A DNA stretch of 64,000 nucleotides from Gaeumannomyces sp. JS-464 (taxonomy: Eukaryota; Ascomycota; Sordariomycetes; Magnaporthales; Magnaporthaceae): NCBI GenBank assembly GCA_002197995.1, contig NGZR01000001.1, positions 992,001-1,056,000 of the forward strand, given 5' to 3'. Each line of letters begins with the position of its first letter. Within the stretch, counting starts at the first letter, position 1. Shown here piece after piece: positions 37,857-51,389 of this stretch. Below the pieces are notes generated by a model. It searched no databases. It was not told where the DNA came from and was given only the letters and a program-made list of their open reading frames with translations. A program made the translations under genes and the position numbers.

Positions 37857-38330
37857 CCACGCTGTTGATAGCCAATGTCTTGCGTATATGTGTACCTACA
37901 CAATCTCCTCGGCATTTATGCCAGGTCGGCCGCCACGCGAGCCATGGTTTACAGGTGTGTATCTTATCAAAACAGTGGCAGAAAGGACTGCCCGCTCTGA
38001 TGTAAACCACGTGCCCATGGAATAGGGTAAAATGAGGCGGGAGGCCACACCCGACGGCTTTGATATGTCTTGACATCCTGAGGCAGTATACTCCTAGCCT
38101 GGCCGGCCGCGGCGGAACCTACAGCTTTAAAAATCGGGCCGACGTAGCGGTCCGGCTGTGTCCGGGCTGTGTGTAAAAAGGCGTCACAATGCGCGTCTTC
38201 CCGCACAAGCGCCTGGCACAAAGGCAAGGGATAACGATAGCGTACCCACCTGCCCATTATACTAGGAGAGCCTAATTGTGAAAAACGCTGTTTCACACGG
38301 CTTAAAAGCTGAAAACGCCACCCCATTACG
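37857..38330. other. Transition from genic DNA to the RIP-affected block
   Basis: 3' flank of the UBX gene. Composition stays mixed to about 38,330 and then becomes strongly AT-rich within a few dozen bases. Confidence 0.7.
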
Positions 38331-38585
38331 TGAATTCCACACTTAATACCGTTTAATTAAAATTAGCACTGTGTAAAATTTAAAACGTCGTTATAAATAA
38401 CAAATACTGCACAATTAATAGCGATTAATATTTATGCAATATTCGCTTAAATGGAATAAAACGCCGAATTATATAATTTTTATATATTTGCACGTTGCGG
38501 TTATTAATTATAAATACCGATTGGTTTTTTATATGTAAATTTTCTTTTGCGAAGTCCCAGCGAGGTAATAAAGTACTAACCGGGA

Positions 38586-38690
38586 TAAAAAAAACAAAAA
38601 AAACAAAAACAAAAACAAAAACAAAAACAAAACAAAAACAAAAATAAAAACAAAAACAAAAACAAACAAAAATAAAAACAAAAACAATAC
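38586..38690. repeat. (AAAAAC)n-type simple repeat
   Basis: About 100 bases of A runs separated by single C or T residues near the edge of the AT-rich block. The minus-strand Phe/Val-rich frame through it is an artefact. Confidence 0.9.
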
Positions 38691-40032
38691 CAAAACGACG
38701 GAAAAAAGCATCGATATTTGTTAAAACTATTAAAACGGGTATTAAAATGTTATTTAATAAGCACTTAAAATGCAATAACTTAACTAAACGTTATAAAATC
38801 CACGATAAAAACGACTTACCCTATTTATAAAATCGAAAATATTTCGCAAACCTTTTTAAATATTTTTACCGTTATTATATATATATTTATTTACGCTTTT
38901 CAATTTATATAAACTGTAAAAAATAACTGCTTATTTAGTTGCTATTAAAATAAAAACCGTACTTTTAATGTGATAACCGTTAGGTAAAACCCGGTAAAAA
39001 GGTTTTTTTAAACTTTTTGCGAATTTTTTCGTTTATAAACGTACAGTTATACGGTTTTACTATCGTACTTTTAATTATTAATAAAAAAAATGTATCGATC
39101 GATACGACGTATTAGGGGGTTATTTAAAAATCGAAAGGAAAGGTTTAACTAATCGATTTTATTAAAATGTAGGGTTTTATAAGTGCAATTACAAGCTTTA
39201 ACCCGTAGTTAATAGCTTGTTAAAACGCGTTACACGTACGCATTAGCCACGCCGTTAATATATAACCAAATAAGCTTTTAGATTTACAAAACAACCCTAT
39301 TTCCTTTTTAATTTTTATAGTTTATTAATTTATTAAAATCCTTACAAACGTGCGTTATTTTGCAAAACTTTTATAATATAAATTACTAATGAAAAATACG
39401 TAAAAGCGAACGCGAATATCGCTGTTGTTAATAAAAGAAAAGAAATTTTAAACGTTTTTAATTTTTAACGATATTAGCTTTACGAAAAGCGGATTGTTAA
39501 AAAGCGATTTGTTAAAAAAACGGATTTTTAAAATTAATAAACAGCTTTTATTATACTGGAAAAAGTATAAGGAAATTATAAAAAATGTTTAACACATTTT
39601 AAAAAAACGCTTTTTTAAGTTTTATTTAATAAACGGAAAAAAAAGAGTAAACAGGAAGTGAAAAAAACGAAACCGTTATTAACGTTTAATTAAAAACGAA
39701 AATAACCGTTATTAAAAAGTTCGAAATTAAGTTAAATTAAAAAGTTTTATTAAAGCTTTTTAAAAAAAAAGTTTAAATCGAAAAAAATACCGCAAATATT
39801 ATAACGTTTAATTTACCTGGTAAAATGCTTTTAACAGTATTAATTTAAAATATAAAACTAATAATTTAATTTTAATTAAATTTATAACGTGGTTTATTAA
39901 TAAATAACGCATATTAACAAATAACGGGTTTTTTTTCGCGATTCGCGTTTCTCACTTTTAACTTTAATTGCTTAACAACTACAAATAGCATCCACATTTA
40001 ACGAAGTTAAAATTGTTTTTATTATACGGGTA
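38691..40032. other. AT-rich sequence, nothing recognised
   Basis: Strongly mutated sequence with no readable domain on either strand. It may include the start of the pogo-like element that becomes readable after 40,033. Confidence 0.5.
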
Positions 40033-40118
40033 ATGCAATTTAACGCGCAATTAAATACGCGTTTAACCGTTAAAATTTACAACGTTTTTAAAACTACGTT
40101 ACTTATTAACGCGCTAAT
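40033..40118 (+). pseudogene. Pogo/Fot1-like transposase relic, N-terminal piece
   Basis: The frame reads LNTRLTVKIYNVFKTTLLIN, matching the N-terminal helix-turn-helix (Psq/CENP-B type) of pogo-family transposases, where a KxYNVxKTTL-like stretch is common. It stops at the CTAAT target duplication of the chromovirus and resumes at 55,545 beyond it. The piece is short, so the call leans on the matching right-hand piece. Confidence 0.5.
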
Positions 40119-40522
40119 TGTTACGACCAGCATGCAGGCCCCCCAGGACAGCAAAGCAGGAGGGGGCCCCGAAGTGGTGCTTTCGCCCGCCCCGGTCACG
40201 TGGAGTTACGTAAACCAGGAGGGATTTGTGGATTTGTAACAAAGCAACAAATCCAAAAGGGATTTGTGGATTTGTGGCAAGCCACAAATCTAACCCAATA
40301 TAAAGCAAAAGGCAACGTGTATATAAAGGATGAATTTCCTACTATTTTAAATAGCTTTAACTAAAGCTTCGGCATTAGTTAACCTAAATTAGCTTTTAAG
40401 CATCTCCTAAAGCAAGCAATTAAATTGTCTTTTTAAATTACGTGTTTTTTTATTTACTAGCGATATTGTCCTTTTCCACCCCCGAAATGCCTTACTTTAA
40501 AAGCAAACTTTTAATTGTAACA
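40119..40522 (+). repeat. 5' LTR of the chromovirus
   Basis: 404 bases, starting TGTTACGACC and ending TTGTAACA. It contains two head-to-tail hairpin units of about 38 bases (40,209-40,290) built from GGATTTGTGGATTTGT and its complement. The first 150 bases stay GC-rich. Confidence 0.9.
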
Positions 40523-40569
40523 TTTTAATTAATCCTATTTAATACTTCGCTAAAAGGAAAGGACAATAC

Positions 40570-41640
40570 AGCTATAACGAGCAATAGCAAAAAGTTTAAA
40601 AAGGAAAAAACCACGGTTTTTACCTTTAGCAGTGTTAAGTATAACCTCGACGAAGCCGCTAATACGGCCAGCCTTTTTAAACTTATAGCGAACGAAATCG
40701 CTAAAAGCTAGGCTAAGGTAAAGCAATTTACTACGAAATTGCTATCCCTCGAAGCACCCATTACGGTTAAAACGTACAAATTCCCGTCCTTGAATTTTTA
40801 CGAAAGGAGGACGGTAAATTTAAAACGTTTTTTACCGAATGCAAAAGCTATTTTAAGTTTTACGAATAGCAATTTGTAAGCGAGGAATAAAAAATTGCCT
40901 ATGCTATTACCAGGTTGGACGGTAAAGTGAAAAAGTAGTTCCAGTTAACCTAAAGTAACTATTTTAAAAGGTATAAAGGTAGCCAAAAAGCCACTAAACT
41001 CATTTTCGCTAGCTTCGAAACTTTTAAAAAAAAGGTCGGAAAAGTGTTCGGAATAATTAACGAAACCCGAATCGCCGAAAGAAATTTGCTAGCTTTTAAA
41101 TAGCGAAAGCCTATAACCAAATACGTAGCGGACTTTTAACGGATTAATATTAAGCTTAATTAAAGCGACGTTACGTTAATGCTGCACTTTTACAACGGAT
41201 TGCGCGAAAACGTAAAAAACGAATTCGCGAAGCAGGATCGCCCGAGTTTTTTTACAAATTACGTTAAAAACGCGGTTCGCATTAGCGATAAACTGTATAA
41301 ACGATAATAGGAAAAAAAAGGATATGGTTCTAAAAGCGCGGTATAAAATAACAAAGCTAATTAAAAAAAGGTTAAATAGTAACCTATTACGGCTTACGGG
41401 ACGCACCCGGGCTTTATAAACCTTAGTGCGAAAGCCGCTTACTAGTAATAAAAGCAGCAAAAAAAGCAAAAACAAACCTTAAAAAACGGGAAATGTTTTA
41501 AATGCGGCTAAACTGGCTATATAAAAGTTAATTGCTTTTAGCGGGATAATAACCGCTAAATAGCGAACTTTTAGCGAACGTAAAAAAGCTTAACATAAAA
41601 GGGATTATGTTTTAAAACAGCGTTTAATTAAACGTGCTAT
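40570..41640 (+). pseudogene. Chromovirus gag relic
   Basis: The frame reads through gag-like sequence (DGKFKTFFTECKSYFKFY, then ITRLDGKVKK) with in-frame TAG codons where Gln or Trp is expected. Near 41,493-41,535 a zinc knuckle survives as CFKCG, stop, TGYIKVNC, where the His of CX2CX4HX4C has become Tyr. It encoded the structural nucleocapsid polyprotein. It cannot be translated as it stands. Confidence 0.8.
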
Positions 41641-42183
41641 TATAACGAGCTATATGCCATATATTAATCCGATAAAAAGGGTACCGGATAATATCCTCGA
41701 AAACTTCGAAACATCGTTATATTTAAAACTATTAAAGTCGAATACGATAGCGAAAAAAAGTAACGGATCGTTTTTAAGCCCGAAAATTTGGAAAAAAAAA
41801 CGACGCCGTTTTTTGCTGGGCCCAAAAAGGAGCGACCTTAGCAAGCGTTTCGGAAGAAAAAAAAGCCCGAAAAAAGCTTTTAAGCTAAACACACCTTTTC
41901 CGAAAATCGGAAAATTTTAATACCGACGCCGAGTTAAACCGAAACGGTTAAACCCTCGAAATAACCGAGTTTTAAAAACGAGCAAAAGGCTCGAACGGCA
42001 TAAGCTTTATACTTATAACCCGTAAAAGCCAGGCAAACTGGAAAAGCTAACGCGTTTTTACACCTTTTAACGTATCGAAGTTTTTTAAAACGTTAAAATT
42101 CCAAAATACTTAAATAGCCCGTTATGTTACGCTACCCCGGCGGACGGAAATAACGGCCAACCTTTATTATAGTTTAACGATTA

Positions 42184-42363
42184 TATTACAGTGCAACACT
42201 TAAGTGCTAGGAAAAAAGCTTGTTGTTACGCGAGGAGGGAAAAAAAAGGACTTCCATTTATCTAATAGCGGAAGGCCGTATATATACAAGCTAGGTAATA
42301 GCTGGAAATCGCTCCGTAATATTAGGTAATAGCTGGGTGGTAGCTAAAAATCGCTCCGTAATA
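42184..42363 (-). repeat. 3' LTR of the inner element
   Basis: 180 bases, aligning along its whole length with 50027-50207. The differences are mostly C/T and G/A. Confidence 0.88.
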
Positions 42364-42375
42364 ATACCCCTGCTT
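42364..42375 (-). other. Polypurine tract of the inner element
   Basis: On the minus strand the 12 bases before the 3' LTR read AAGCAGGGGTAT. Their position and purine content fit the plus-strand primer of LTR retrotransposons. Confidence 0.5.
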
Positions 42376-43159
42376 AAACCCGCAATTGTTTTTAATTGCA
42401 AATTAAAATTGGTATCCGTATGTTATTTTACTAGCGGGTAATTGTCGAATCGTCGTTAAACTGCTGTAGTTTTGCTAATAATCCCGTGCTTTTATATGTG
42501 CTTCGCGTTATCGGGGCGCGGTGTGCTCGTGCGCGTTATGCCCGTTTCGTCGCCCTTTTTTCACTTCCGTTTTACTACCCGTTAAGTCGCTTTTTCCTTC
42601 CTTATTACGGCGCCGCGCGCGCGGCGTAATTGCCTTGCTAATTTTTTGTCTTTTTGTCCGGCGTTAACGCGTCGCTTCGCTTATATTTCATTTGCTTTTT
42701 TTTAGCTTTTCCTTTTCTTTTTGCCGTTTTTTGGCAACGTACCACGATATTTTACAATACTATAATTTTTTATATTTAAAAAACATTATCGCGTTATCGC
42801 CCCGCTTTATTTCCGCCGTTTTTCATCCTTTTTTTATTTTGTTTTACGATATTTTCCGCTTTTTTATTTCGAAATTTCGCGTTTCGCTAGTTTTCCGCCG
42901 TTATCGTAATAGCGCTAATTTACTTTCGTCCCGGCGATATCGTCGGTCGTGTTACGGCTTTTACCGTTCGCATTTGCATTTATTGCTTACGCACCGCGTT
43001 TTAACGCATAAAGCTTTTAATTATCGTTCGCGCCCCGCCGTTATTCGACCAAATGTTCGTTATTATCCAATTTTCGTACCATTTCGGTAATAGTCGTTAT
43101 TTTAATTAGCAATCGGATTTATACGATTAGTGCAACGACCGTAATAAGCTTTGCAATAA

Positions 43160-44620
43160 CGTAAATGTCTTTCCGCTTTATTTTTGCTTATCGTTTGCTA
43201 ATTGGTTATTACTTAACCGTCGGCGTTTTTACGTAACGATTTTAATAACTTCGTCGTTTTTTGGGCTTTTAGCAAATCGTTTTTTCGTTATGCCTTTTTT
43301 TATAACGTAAAGTTTAACTAATAGGAAGCTAACGAGCACGTGGATAATAACGCTTTGTAATAGGTTAACCCGGCCAATTACCCGCTATTCGAGTTGCAGC
43401 TTATTTAAACCGTTTTTATATTAATATATAAGCTTTTTAATGGTTTTATTCGCGCGAATACGCAAAATAATAAATAGCGCGGCGCTAAAAGCTTAAAAAA
43501 AAGTCGCAATATAAATATAACGCCGGTTATTTACTATTTAATTATTATTGCTAACCGTTTATTTGGTTATAATAAAAGCGTATTAAACGTAAACTAACGG
43601 CCGCGCGTACCGAGGTTTAAAAGCTAGCAAACTCTTTTATTGCGTTAAAAAATCGCCAAAAGCTCCGTTAAAAGTAAATGTTTTTACGCCAAATAAGCGC
43701 GTTATTATCGTAAACGTAACATTGCTTTATTGGATTAACCGCGAGTTAACGTCGTATTTATACAACTTCGCATTCGTAATACCGACGACGGGAGTCGCAT
43801 TTGGGCTTTACGCGCCGTTAATTCGTTAACTGCATTATCGGCCGTTTTATTAACTAGCAAAAGGAAAACGTGCGTCGTTTCCCTGCTTACGCGCGAACGG
43901 TCGTTCGTCGTCGCGGCATTCGGCGCGGCTTTCGTTATTAAATTATAAATAACTATTATAACTATATTATTAAATATTATAACGAAAAGGTCCGGGGTTT
44001 AATTACTAGCTTTCCGCTTATATATTGTTAAAAGCTTTAAAACGAAAGCGTGGTTTATAATTTTTTCGTTAAGCCCGAAACGGAATTTAACGTTTTTATA
44101 TCGAACTTAAAAGGTAACGTTAGCAATTAAACGTCGTTTAGCGGTTTTTCCAATAATAATAGTAATAACGGTAGTAATAGTAATGCTAAAGGTAATGGCA
44201 ATAGTGGTTCGCCGTTTTTAAGCGGTAATAATAATATCGGTTTTTAAATTAGTAATTTAAATAACGATAATAACGTCGTTAATATAAGCTAAAGCGTAAA
44301 ATGATTTTAACGTTATTATATCGTAATAATAGTTTTGCGTTTTAATATCGTTTTTATTCCGCCGGCCTTTTACTATTTGGGCTTTTTTTATACGGTTATA
44401 CAATTAAAATTAAATATTAAATCGCGTTATTTTCGTGGTTATTATCCACCTCGCTATTATTATCGCTTCGGTTTCCCGCGTGGTTTTTAAAGTGGCGCTT
44501 TTTATTTAACGCGTTGCGCGAAACCGGCTATTCGCTAAGCTTATGCTGCTTTTGCCACGAAGGGTCGCCACCATATCGAAGGGCTTGGCTTGCCCGGGTA
44601 GCGTTTGTAAAAGTTTTATA
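43160..44620 (+). pseudogene. Opposite-strand open frame in the 3' part of the inner element
   Basis: On the strand opposite to pol one frame runs from about 43,160 to 43,930 with stops that are all TAG/TAA, as expected from mutated Gln codons. It includes LRIRNTDDGSRIWALRAVN. After about 43,950 another frame continues (VVYNFFVKPETEFNVFISNL, then a Ser/Asn/Gly-rich stretch). The coherent residues and the Gln-type stops point to a former protein, now with a frame break. No known family is recognised. It lies between the integrase side of pol and the 3' LTR, the same place as the opposite-strand frame in the outer element. Confidence 0.5.
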
Positions 44621-44649
44621 TTTTTTCGTCCGCCTTTTTTAAAAACCGT

Positions 44650-47340
44650 GCTAGCTTTTACGTAAGTTTATACGGCGCAGCCTATTTTACTTTATACTTT
44701 AATATTTTAGGTATCCTTTTAAAGTTTAAAATCGCGTTAAAATGCCATTTTTTCGTTAGGTTTTCGTTATTTTAATTTAAATGTTTCGTTAATACTACGC
44801 TATCTGCCCGCCCCGCGTATTACCGGTTTATTTACTTTTATTTTAGCAAGCCCGGTTTTTTTTTGCTATTAGCAATATGTAAAAACAAAAAAGATTTTAT
44901 ATTTCGCCGGTAAATCGACAGTAAAAGCGCGTAAATACACTTTAATTACGTAAAACGGTTTTACCTATTTATCGCTAAATTTCGGCGTAAAGCGGGATAT
45001 CGCTATATATTTCGTATTTACTTAAACTAAATCGCTTATTTTAAATGTTTTTACGTTTTAGCGATAGCGGTTCGCTATTTCCTCGTAACGTTTTTTAAAT
45101 GCTTCCGCTAATGTTTTAACGAATTTAAAAACTTTTTCGATACGGTTTGCGACGGTAATAGCGTTATAAATTTTACGTTAAATCGCCGGTATTTCGCTTT
45201 TATTTTATTTCGATTTTGGCTTTATGCCTATATGTAAATGCTATTCGTAATTAGCGAAAAATGGTATAACATATATGGTTTTTAACATTTGGTTATTATT
45301 AGCGAATTTTTTTAAAAGCAGTTAATTAACCTAATCGTTTTGGTAAAATAAGCAAAATGTTTGAAAATATTATTCCATATACGCGTTAACTATTTCGGTT
45401 TATCCGTTAAATTTCGAGTGGTATAATAACGATATACGAAAGGTAACGCCGAAACGTCGCGATAGTTTTTTTTTAAAATGCCAAAACGAATTGCGTGCTT
45501 TTATTAAAAACGATAATATGTGGTATGCCGTAATAGCGATATATTAACGTAATAAAAGCGTTGGCGAAATAGCCCGCATCCGTTATACCAATTAAAATGT
45601 AATATTTTAGTTTCGTTAAACGGTTTACTATTATTAAAACGTTTTCGTATTCGATTTTGTTCCGTTTGCATTTCGGTAATAATTTAACGAAATTTATTAA
45701 AATATCCGTTTACGGTTAAAATGGTACTAACAGCGGTTTTAATAATCCGTTTAGCGAACTTTTTTTTCTTTTTACTATTTTTATAAATAATAGCCGTAAA
45801 CAAAAGTGCTAACGTTTTGCTACAAACCTAGCCACGTATAAGTTTTTTATATAAAATCGTATATTTTCGTTTTACCGGGATGCTTTTTTAGCGGTAAGCT
45901 ATATGTTCGATGTAAAATTTGCAATTTTAAAACGTTATCGAACGGGATTTACAATCGGTTTTTAATATAAACACGCTCGCGGATTGCTAAACAATCGGCT
46001 TTAACAATTTTATATTTCCGAACGAAATGCGGGAATTGTTTAACTGTTAAGCTTCGCAATATTTCCAATATTATTTAAATTATTTCGCATTTTTTATAAG
46101 CATTATCGATTAGCGTATTAATGGGTTTTAATATATTTAACTAGTAAAATGTTATATATTGTAAAAATGTTAATATACCGTCGTTTTGCTAATGTTTTAA
46201 TTGTTAAACACTTTTTAAAAGTAACGTTTTTTAACGCAATACGATTTTATCGTTTATTATATCGCGTATATCCGCTAATCGAACGCCCGGTAATCGGGAA
46301 AGTGCATTTAGCACAATTTTTAATTTTCCTAATTTATAAATAATTTAAAACCTAAAATTGCTAAAGAATTTTAACCACCGGATTTATCGTTAGTTTAAAA
46401 GTTTAATGGTTGCGAAATATTAAAGGTTTTTATAATTTAACTAAACTTTTACTAGTTATTCGGTGTTTTAAAGCTCGAAGCGCTATTTTTTAAAAGCTTT
46501 AATTATAGCTAAAAGTTTTTTTATTAAAATTTTATAATTACATTCCGCTAACGAATGTTTAAATAAAAAAAAAGCGATTGGGCGTCGAGCCCCGTTATTA
46601 TTTTTTAGGATAAAACTCCGCTAAACGCCTAATCGAAAGCGTCCGCTTTTAAGATAATTCGTTTACTGGGGTTATAAAAAGCTAAAGTAATTGTGGTTAA
46701 AAAAAAGGTTTTTAATTGTCGAAATGCCGTTAAAGCTTTAGCTATAAGTAAACCCGGCCAACTTTTTTCGCTTATTAATGCTATTAAAAATTGCGCGATA
46801 ATTAAAAAGCTTTTAATAAATCGTCGGTAAAAGTTAGCGAATTCGACGAAACGTTAAAAGTTTTTTAGCGAATGTAATTTTTGCTATTTTTTAATCGCCC
46901 GTATTTTATTTTCGTTTATACGTATTCCCGCTATTATAATAACCAGGCCGAGGTATTTTGTTTTTTATACGTTAAACTTACATTTTTTAATATCGATAGT
47001 AAAGCCGGCGTTCGCGAGTTTTTATATTATATTTTTAATATATCGCCGGTATTTCGCCCGCGTTTAGCTATAAATAAGCACGTCGTTTAAATAAACGGTA
47101 GCAAATTTATTTAAAATATCGCTTAACGTATGGTTAATATAATATTGGAATAAATTTAAAGCTTTTATTATATTAAAATTAACGACGAGGCATTTAAAAA
47201 AGCCGAACTTAATAATAAACGCTGTTTTTCATTTATCCTTTAAAGCGATCCGCAAGCGGTTAAATGCTGCAATAATGTTTAGCTTAAAAAACCATTTCGC
47301 TTTAAATAACGCGTTAAAAGTTTTTTTAATAAGCGGGATA
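44650..47340 (-). pseudogene. Inner element pol relic (reverse transcriptase, RNase H and further)
   Basis: Minus-strand reading gives KWFFKLNIIAAFNRLRIALK, then TAFIIKFGFFKCLVV, then the catalytic strand ATVYLNDVLIYS (47,068-47,103), where Asp-Asp has become Asn-Asp. At 46,600-46,690 the RNase H start LKADAFD is readable. Sequence from 46.5 down to 44.7 kb sits where integrase should be but was not read in detail. This is Ty3/gypsy-type by domain order; the coding capacity is destroyed by RIP-type stops. Confidence 0.8.
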
Positions 47341-49439
47341 AAATACTGGTTTTTACGATAACGTTATTTAATTTTTTATAATTAATATAAACCCGTACTT
47401 TTTTACCAAATTTCCACGCGAAAAGCACTGGCACCGCGGCGAAAAATTAGCTCGGGCGAATAAAACTTTTATCCAAATGCTTATCCAAATATTTGCGGAT
47501 TACGCGTAATTTTTTTAGTAATATGGCTTTATAATAGCTATATAATGGCGTTTAACCGGCGAGCAATTCGATTTTATAATTAAACGGCTGGTAAAATGGT
47601 AAAATATTTGCGTTTTTTAGCAAAAAGCATTTAGCTATATTTTTTAACTCGGCGGGGAACTTATTTAGGATTTTTTACATTATCGCCGATAGCTTTCCTT
47701 TTAAATATTTTTTAATATTTTCGTCGGAAATTCGTCGAAAATGCAGTATTTCGTTAATTTAATTTCGAAAGGTTTAAAAGCGTAGTAATAGCTTAATAAC
47801 GTCGGGTGTATTATCCAAAGTTAAAATAAATCGCAAAAAGGCGGTTAGCGTTTCGTTAGCGATTTCGTCGAAATTTCGCGTATTTTTTAAACGCTTAATG
47901 TCGTTTTAGCAATAAGTTTTTTTTTTAATATGGTTCGTTCGGTTTATACGCTTAGTTGTTTACAAAAAGTAAGGAAATTAATAGCGTTAAATATTTGTAT
48001 TTCCAATTTTGGTATAACGTATTAGGTTTTCGCTATCGTTTTGCCGTTAATTGCTAATATGCTTATTTTCCAATCGATAGCGGGGTTATAATATTTAAGT
48101 TAAAAAAGGCTAAAAATAACATTAAAACCGCCTAAAAGCCAGCAATATATTGCTAGTATTTCCGTTTTATCGGCGAAATAATATCGTATTTTACATATTC
48201 GGTAATGTACTTTACGATGTTCCCATTTGCGAAACGAAATGGTTTTAATCGTGGCAAAGGTTAGCGTAAAAGCTAATGTTTATACGTAAAAAAGTTATTA
48301 ATAAACGCTTATAATAAATATCTCGTATCGATTAGCGATCGATATAAAATAGCCCTCGTATTACTAGGGCATAAATATATAAAAAAGGAAAAAGTTGTAT
48401 TAAAGTTTATAAAGCTAAAAAAAAACTCCTTTTATATTTATTTAAAATGGCTGCTTTTAAATGCTTTACGTACGTTTTAACGCAAAGCTTACTTCTTTTT
48501 CGCCGGTATTCCGCTGGTTTTCGCAAAGCATACGCGGGATATATATCTTTTCTTTCCGCAATAAAAACAAAAGTTTTAAGCTATACGCCGGTTTTTTTTT
48601 GCTAGCGTAATAAAAGGGCGGCTTCCGGTGTTAACCTTGCTAAGGTTTATAAGGTTACCGTTATGCGCCGTGTCCTATTACGAACCCGGGCGGTTTTAAA
48701 GCATTTAATTGTAATTCCGCTAGCGATAAGCATAATCGGCGATATTATTAAACAAATCGCGGAATAATGCCACCCATTTATTAAATGCGTTAAAAGCTGG
48801 TCGTAATAATAGGAGGATAAAGCGAAACAGCCTGGTAAATTCGCTATTAACTTTTTCTTTTAAAGCTTTTACTAATTATGCATTAGTTATATCGCAAAAT
48901 TGGCAAAACGGTGAAATTCGTTAATAAAATCTTTAAAAAAGCTTTTTTTTTTTAAGGCTAGCGAGATGCCGTTAGGCCGCTTATGCCGCGTTAACCGTAA
49001 TATATACCAAGTTAAAAGTGCGAAACAAATTAGCGATAATATGGATTTATTTAAACGACGGATTATTATCGGTAAGCATTTTGCTTTTAACCAAGCTATA
49101 CGTTTATCCCGCGAAAAACTGCCCAGCGTATAACACCTTTTCTTCGTTTTTTAAAAACGCTAATCCGTTTAGCGCGAATTTAGTTTGCAATTGGGCTTTT
49201 TAAAACTTGTAAGCCTTTTATCGTATTTCAAATAAAAGCTGCTTTTTTGCGAACGTTAAAAGGTTATAAGCTTTAAGTTAAAAAGCCGCCGTTTTCCCGG
49301 TGGTAAATAAAAAAGCGCTGGTCGGTAGGAAATTAGCGTTAAATGTAAATGTAAGTGCTTTACTAATGGCTAATATATGCGTTTTTAGGCTAAAAAAGTC
49401 CTCGTAACGGGTCGACCTTCGATGGCCAAATCCCCGCTT

Positions 49440-49945
49440 TTATTTTTATTGTGCTTCGGAAATTATAATCCTATTCCGCGCTTTTTAAAGCCGGGCTATT
49501 ACCGCTTTTTTTAACGCGTTCGCTTCCCGCTTATCTTCTTCCAATTTAGCGCTTTTAGCCATTTCTCGTTTTATATCGGCTAATGCGGTTTAATGCATTG
49601 CTAACATTTGGTTTAAATTGTTTTTAATAGCAGTATTAATAGTAAGCAAATTGTTTACGCCGCTATTTAATTTTAACAAAATAGCGTTTATTTAGTTCAT
49701 CGCTTGTTTAAAACCGCTAATAACGCCGATAAGGGCTATTATGCTCGCTTTTTTTACCTTTCGAATTAAAGTTATTAAAGCAAAAAATTCGGCGAAAAAT
49801 TCGCTAAAGCTCCGCTCGCTTTGTAATACGGCTCCGCTGTTTAAAGCCTTATCCGTTATATAAATAGCTTTTAGTCGTTTTAAAAGTTTTAATAAGTAGC
49901 TATCGGTTCGCCGTTGGTTTTTTGGTAATGTTTCGTCGTTTTATT
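49440..49945 (-). pseudogene. Inner element gag-like N-terminal relic
   Basis: Minus strand from about 49,945: a long frame with few stops reads SGAVLQSERSFSEFFAEFF, then MNQ-type stops and a helical, Lys/Glu/Ala-rich stretch (ADIKREMAKSAKLEEDKREA). Its position directly inside the 5' LTR and its coiled-coil-like composition suit a gag N-terminus. No Cys-His knuckle was found with certainty. Confidence 0.5.
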
Positions 49946-50026
49946 TATGGTTTCGTGGTATATTGCGTCCTAGTCCTAGCAAAAAGCGGTCGGCTTCGAC
50001 CGGTTTTTGGAAAATGGCGCAACAAA

Positions 50027-50207
50027 TTGTTATAATGCAACATTTAAGTGCTAGGAAAAAAGCTTATTATTGCGCAAAAAGGGAAAGGAAAAAACTCCCA
50101 TTTATTTAATAGCGAAAGGCCGTATATATATAAGCTAAGTGGTAGTTGGGGATCGCTCCGTAATATTAGGTAATAGCTGGGTGGTGGTTAAAAATCGCTC
50201 CGTAACA
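50027..50207 (-). repeat. 5' LTR of the inner element
   Basis: 181 bases, starting TGTTATAATG and ending CCGTAACA; partner of 42184-42363. Confidence 0.88.
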
Positions 50208-51389
50208 AATTAATAGGAAGTTAAATACGTTAATTACCGGTTTAACAACGTAAGCGAGCTAAAAAAGGCTGCGTTAAAACCCGAAAACTATTTTAACGTT
50301 AACCTAAAACACCCCGGACATTTACACCTTTTTTAAGCAAAATGTATTTATAAAAAATGCAAATTTCATTTATAACCTAAACTTAAATACGATTTTTTTC
50401 CACGGAGGTTGGGAAATAAGCCTAAAGTTAAGCCCCGTTTAGCATTTCAATTACCACGGTGAAAGCTAACCCGGATCGGCAGGTTTACCGCAGTTTTTAA
50501 ACCTAACGAGCGGTATTTAATGCTATATGTTACTAAAACACTTAATTAGGGGAAATGCGAAATTGCGAAATGCAAAAAACATATGGCATAAAAAGCGGAA
50601 ACTTAGCATTAGGAGATCGCATAAGCGTATATCCCGTTCAACCCGAATAAAAGGACGAACGTACGATACTCGTTCCTTTTACTAAAAAACTAAATGGATT
50701 ACCCGAGCGAAAGGCGCGAAATGGGAAAAATGAAAAAAAACTAATAAAAACCCTTGCAATAGCAAAATCGAATTAACCGTATAACTTACTAACATTTCGA
50801 ATGAAATATTAAAGGAAAAAGGTTAAGGTAATAATCGATTACGAAGCATAAAGCGATTACGTATCGCTATAAACGGTTAAACGGTATAAAATTCCTACGA
50901 AACGGAAACGCTAACCGTATTAATTTAAAACGGTCGAAAAAATACCTATCGCTTATAATAAGAGATAAATCGACCAAAAAATACAGCTAGTAATATTACG
51001 CACCCGGAATGGGGAAAACGTTGCTATTATATTGGATAAGTTAAATATAAAAAAAGGAAATGTAATTTTCGAAATCTTTTAGCTTAGGAAAAATAACTTA
51101 CGAATAGATTAAGCCACCGGCTAAATCCAATAGGAAAAGCTACAAGTAATTAAAACGGTTTACTAGCTATAAACCCTAAACTGTAAGCATAAAAAGCAAC
51201 GAAAGGAAATTATAACGGTAATAGGATTTGGCAATCCACTTTTGCATTTAGCATTAACGAATACGCAATTATCTAAAGCGAAAAGCGATTAAAACAAATT
51301 AACCAAAAAACGGCTCGCAAATATTCCGAAAAAATACTACAAATACGAGAAATTATTTCGAAAAAACCTAAAAACGGTGCTTTTCAAAC

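Larger units (their letters stand above)
42184..50207 (-). mobile_element. Second Ty3/gypsy-type LTR element nested in the chromovirus
   Basis: Two 180-bp LTRs (42184-42363 and 50027-50207) enclose 7.7 kb. LTR ends read TGTTAC/TATTAC and GTAACA/GTAATA. The target duplication is GATTA on the left (42179-42183) and AATTA on the right (50208-50212), which differ by one G-to-A change. Reverse transcriptase and RNase H read on the minus strand, so the right LTR is the 5' one. A purine run (AAGCAGGGGTAT on minus) sits directly inside the left LTR, as a polypurine tract should. It splits the chromovirus between gag and pol. Confidence 0.88.

Noticed and set aside
38425..38775. 116-codon minus-strand Phe/Val-rich frame
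   Set aside because: Produced by the A-rich simple repeat.
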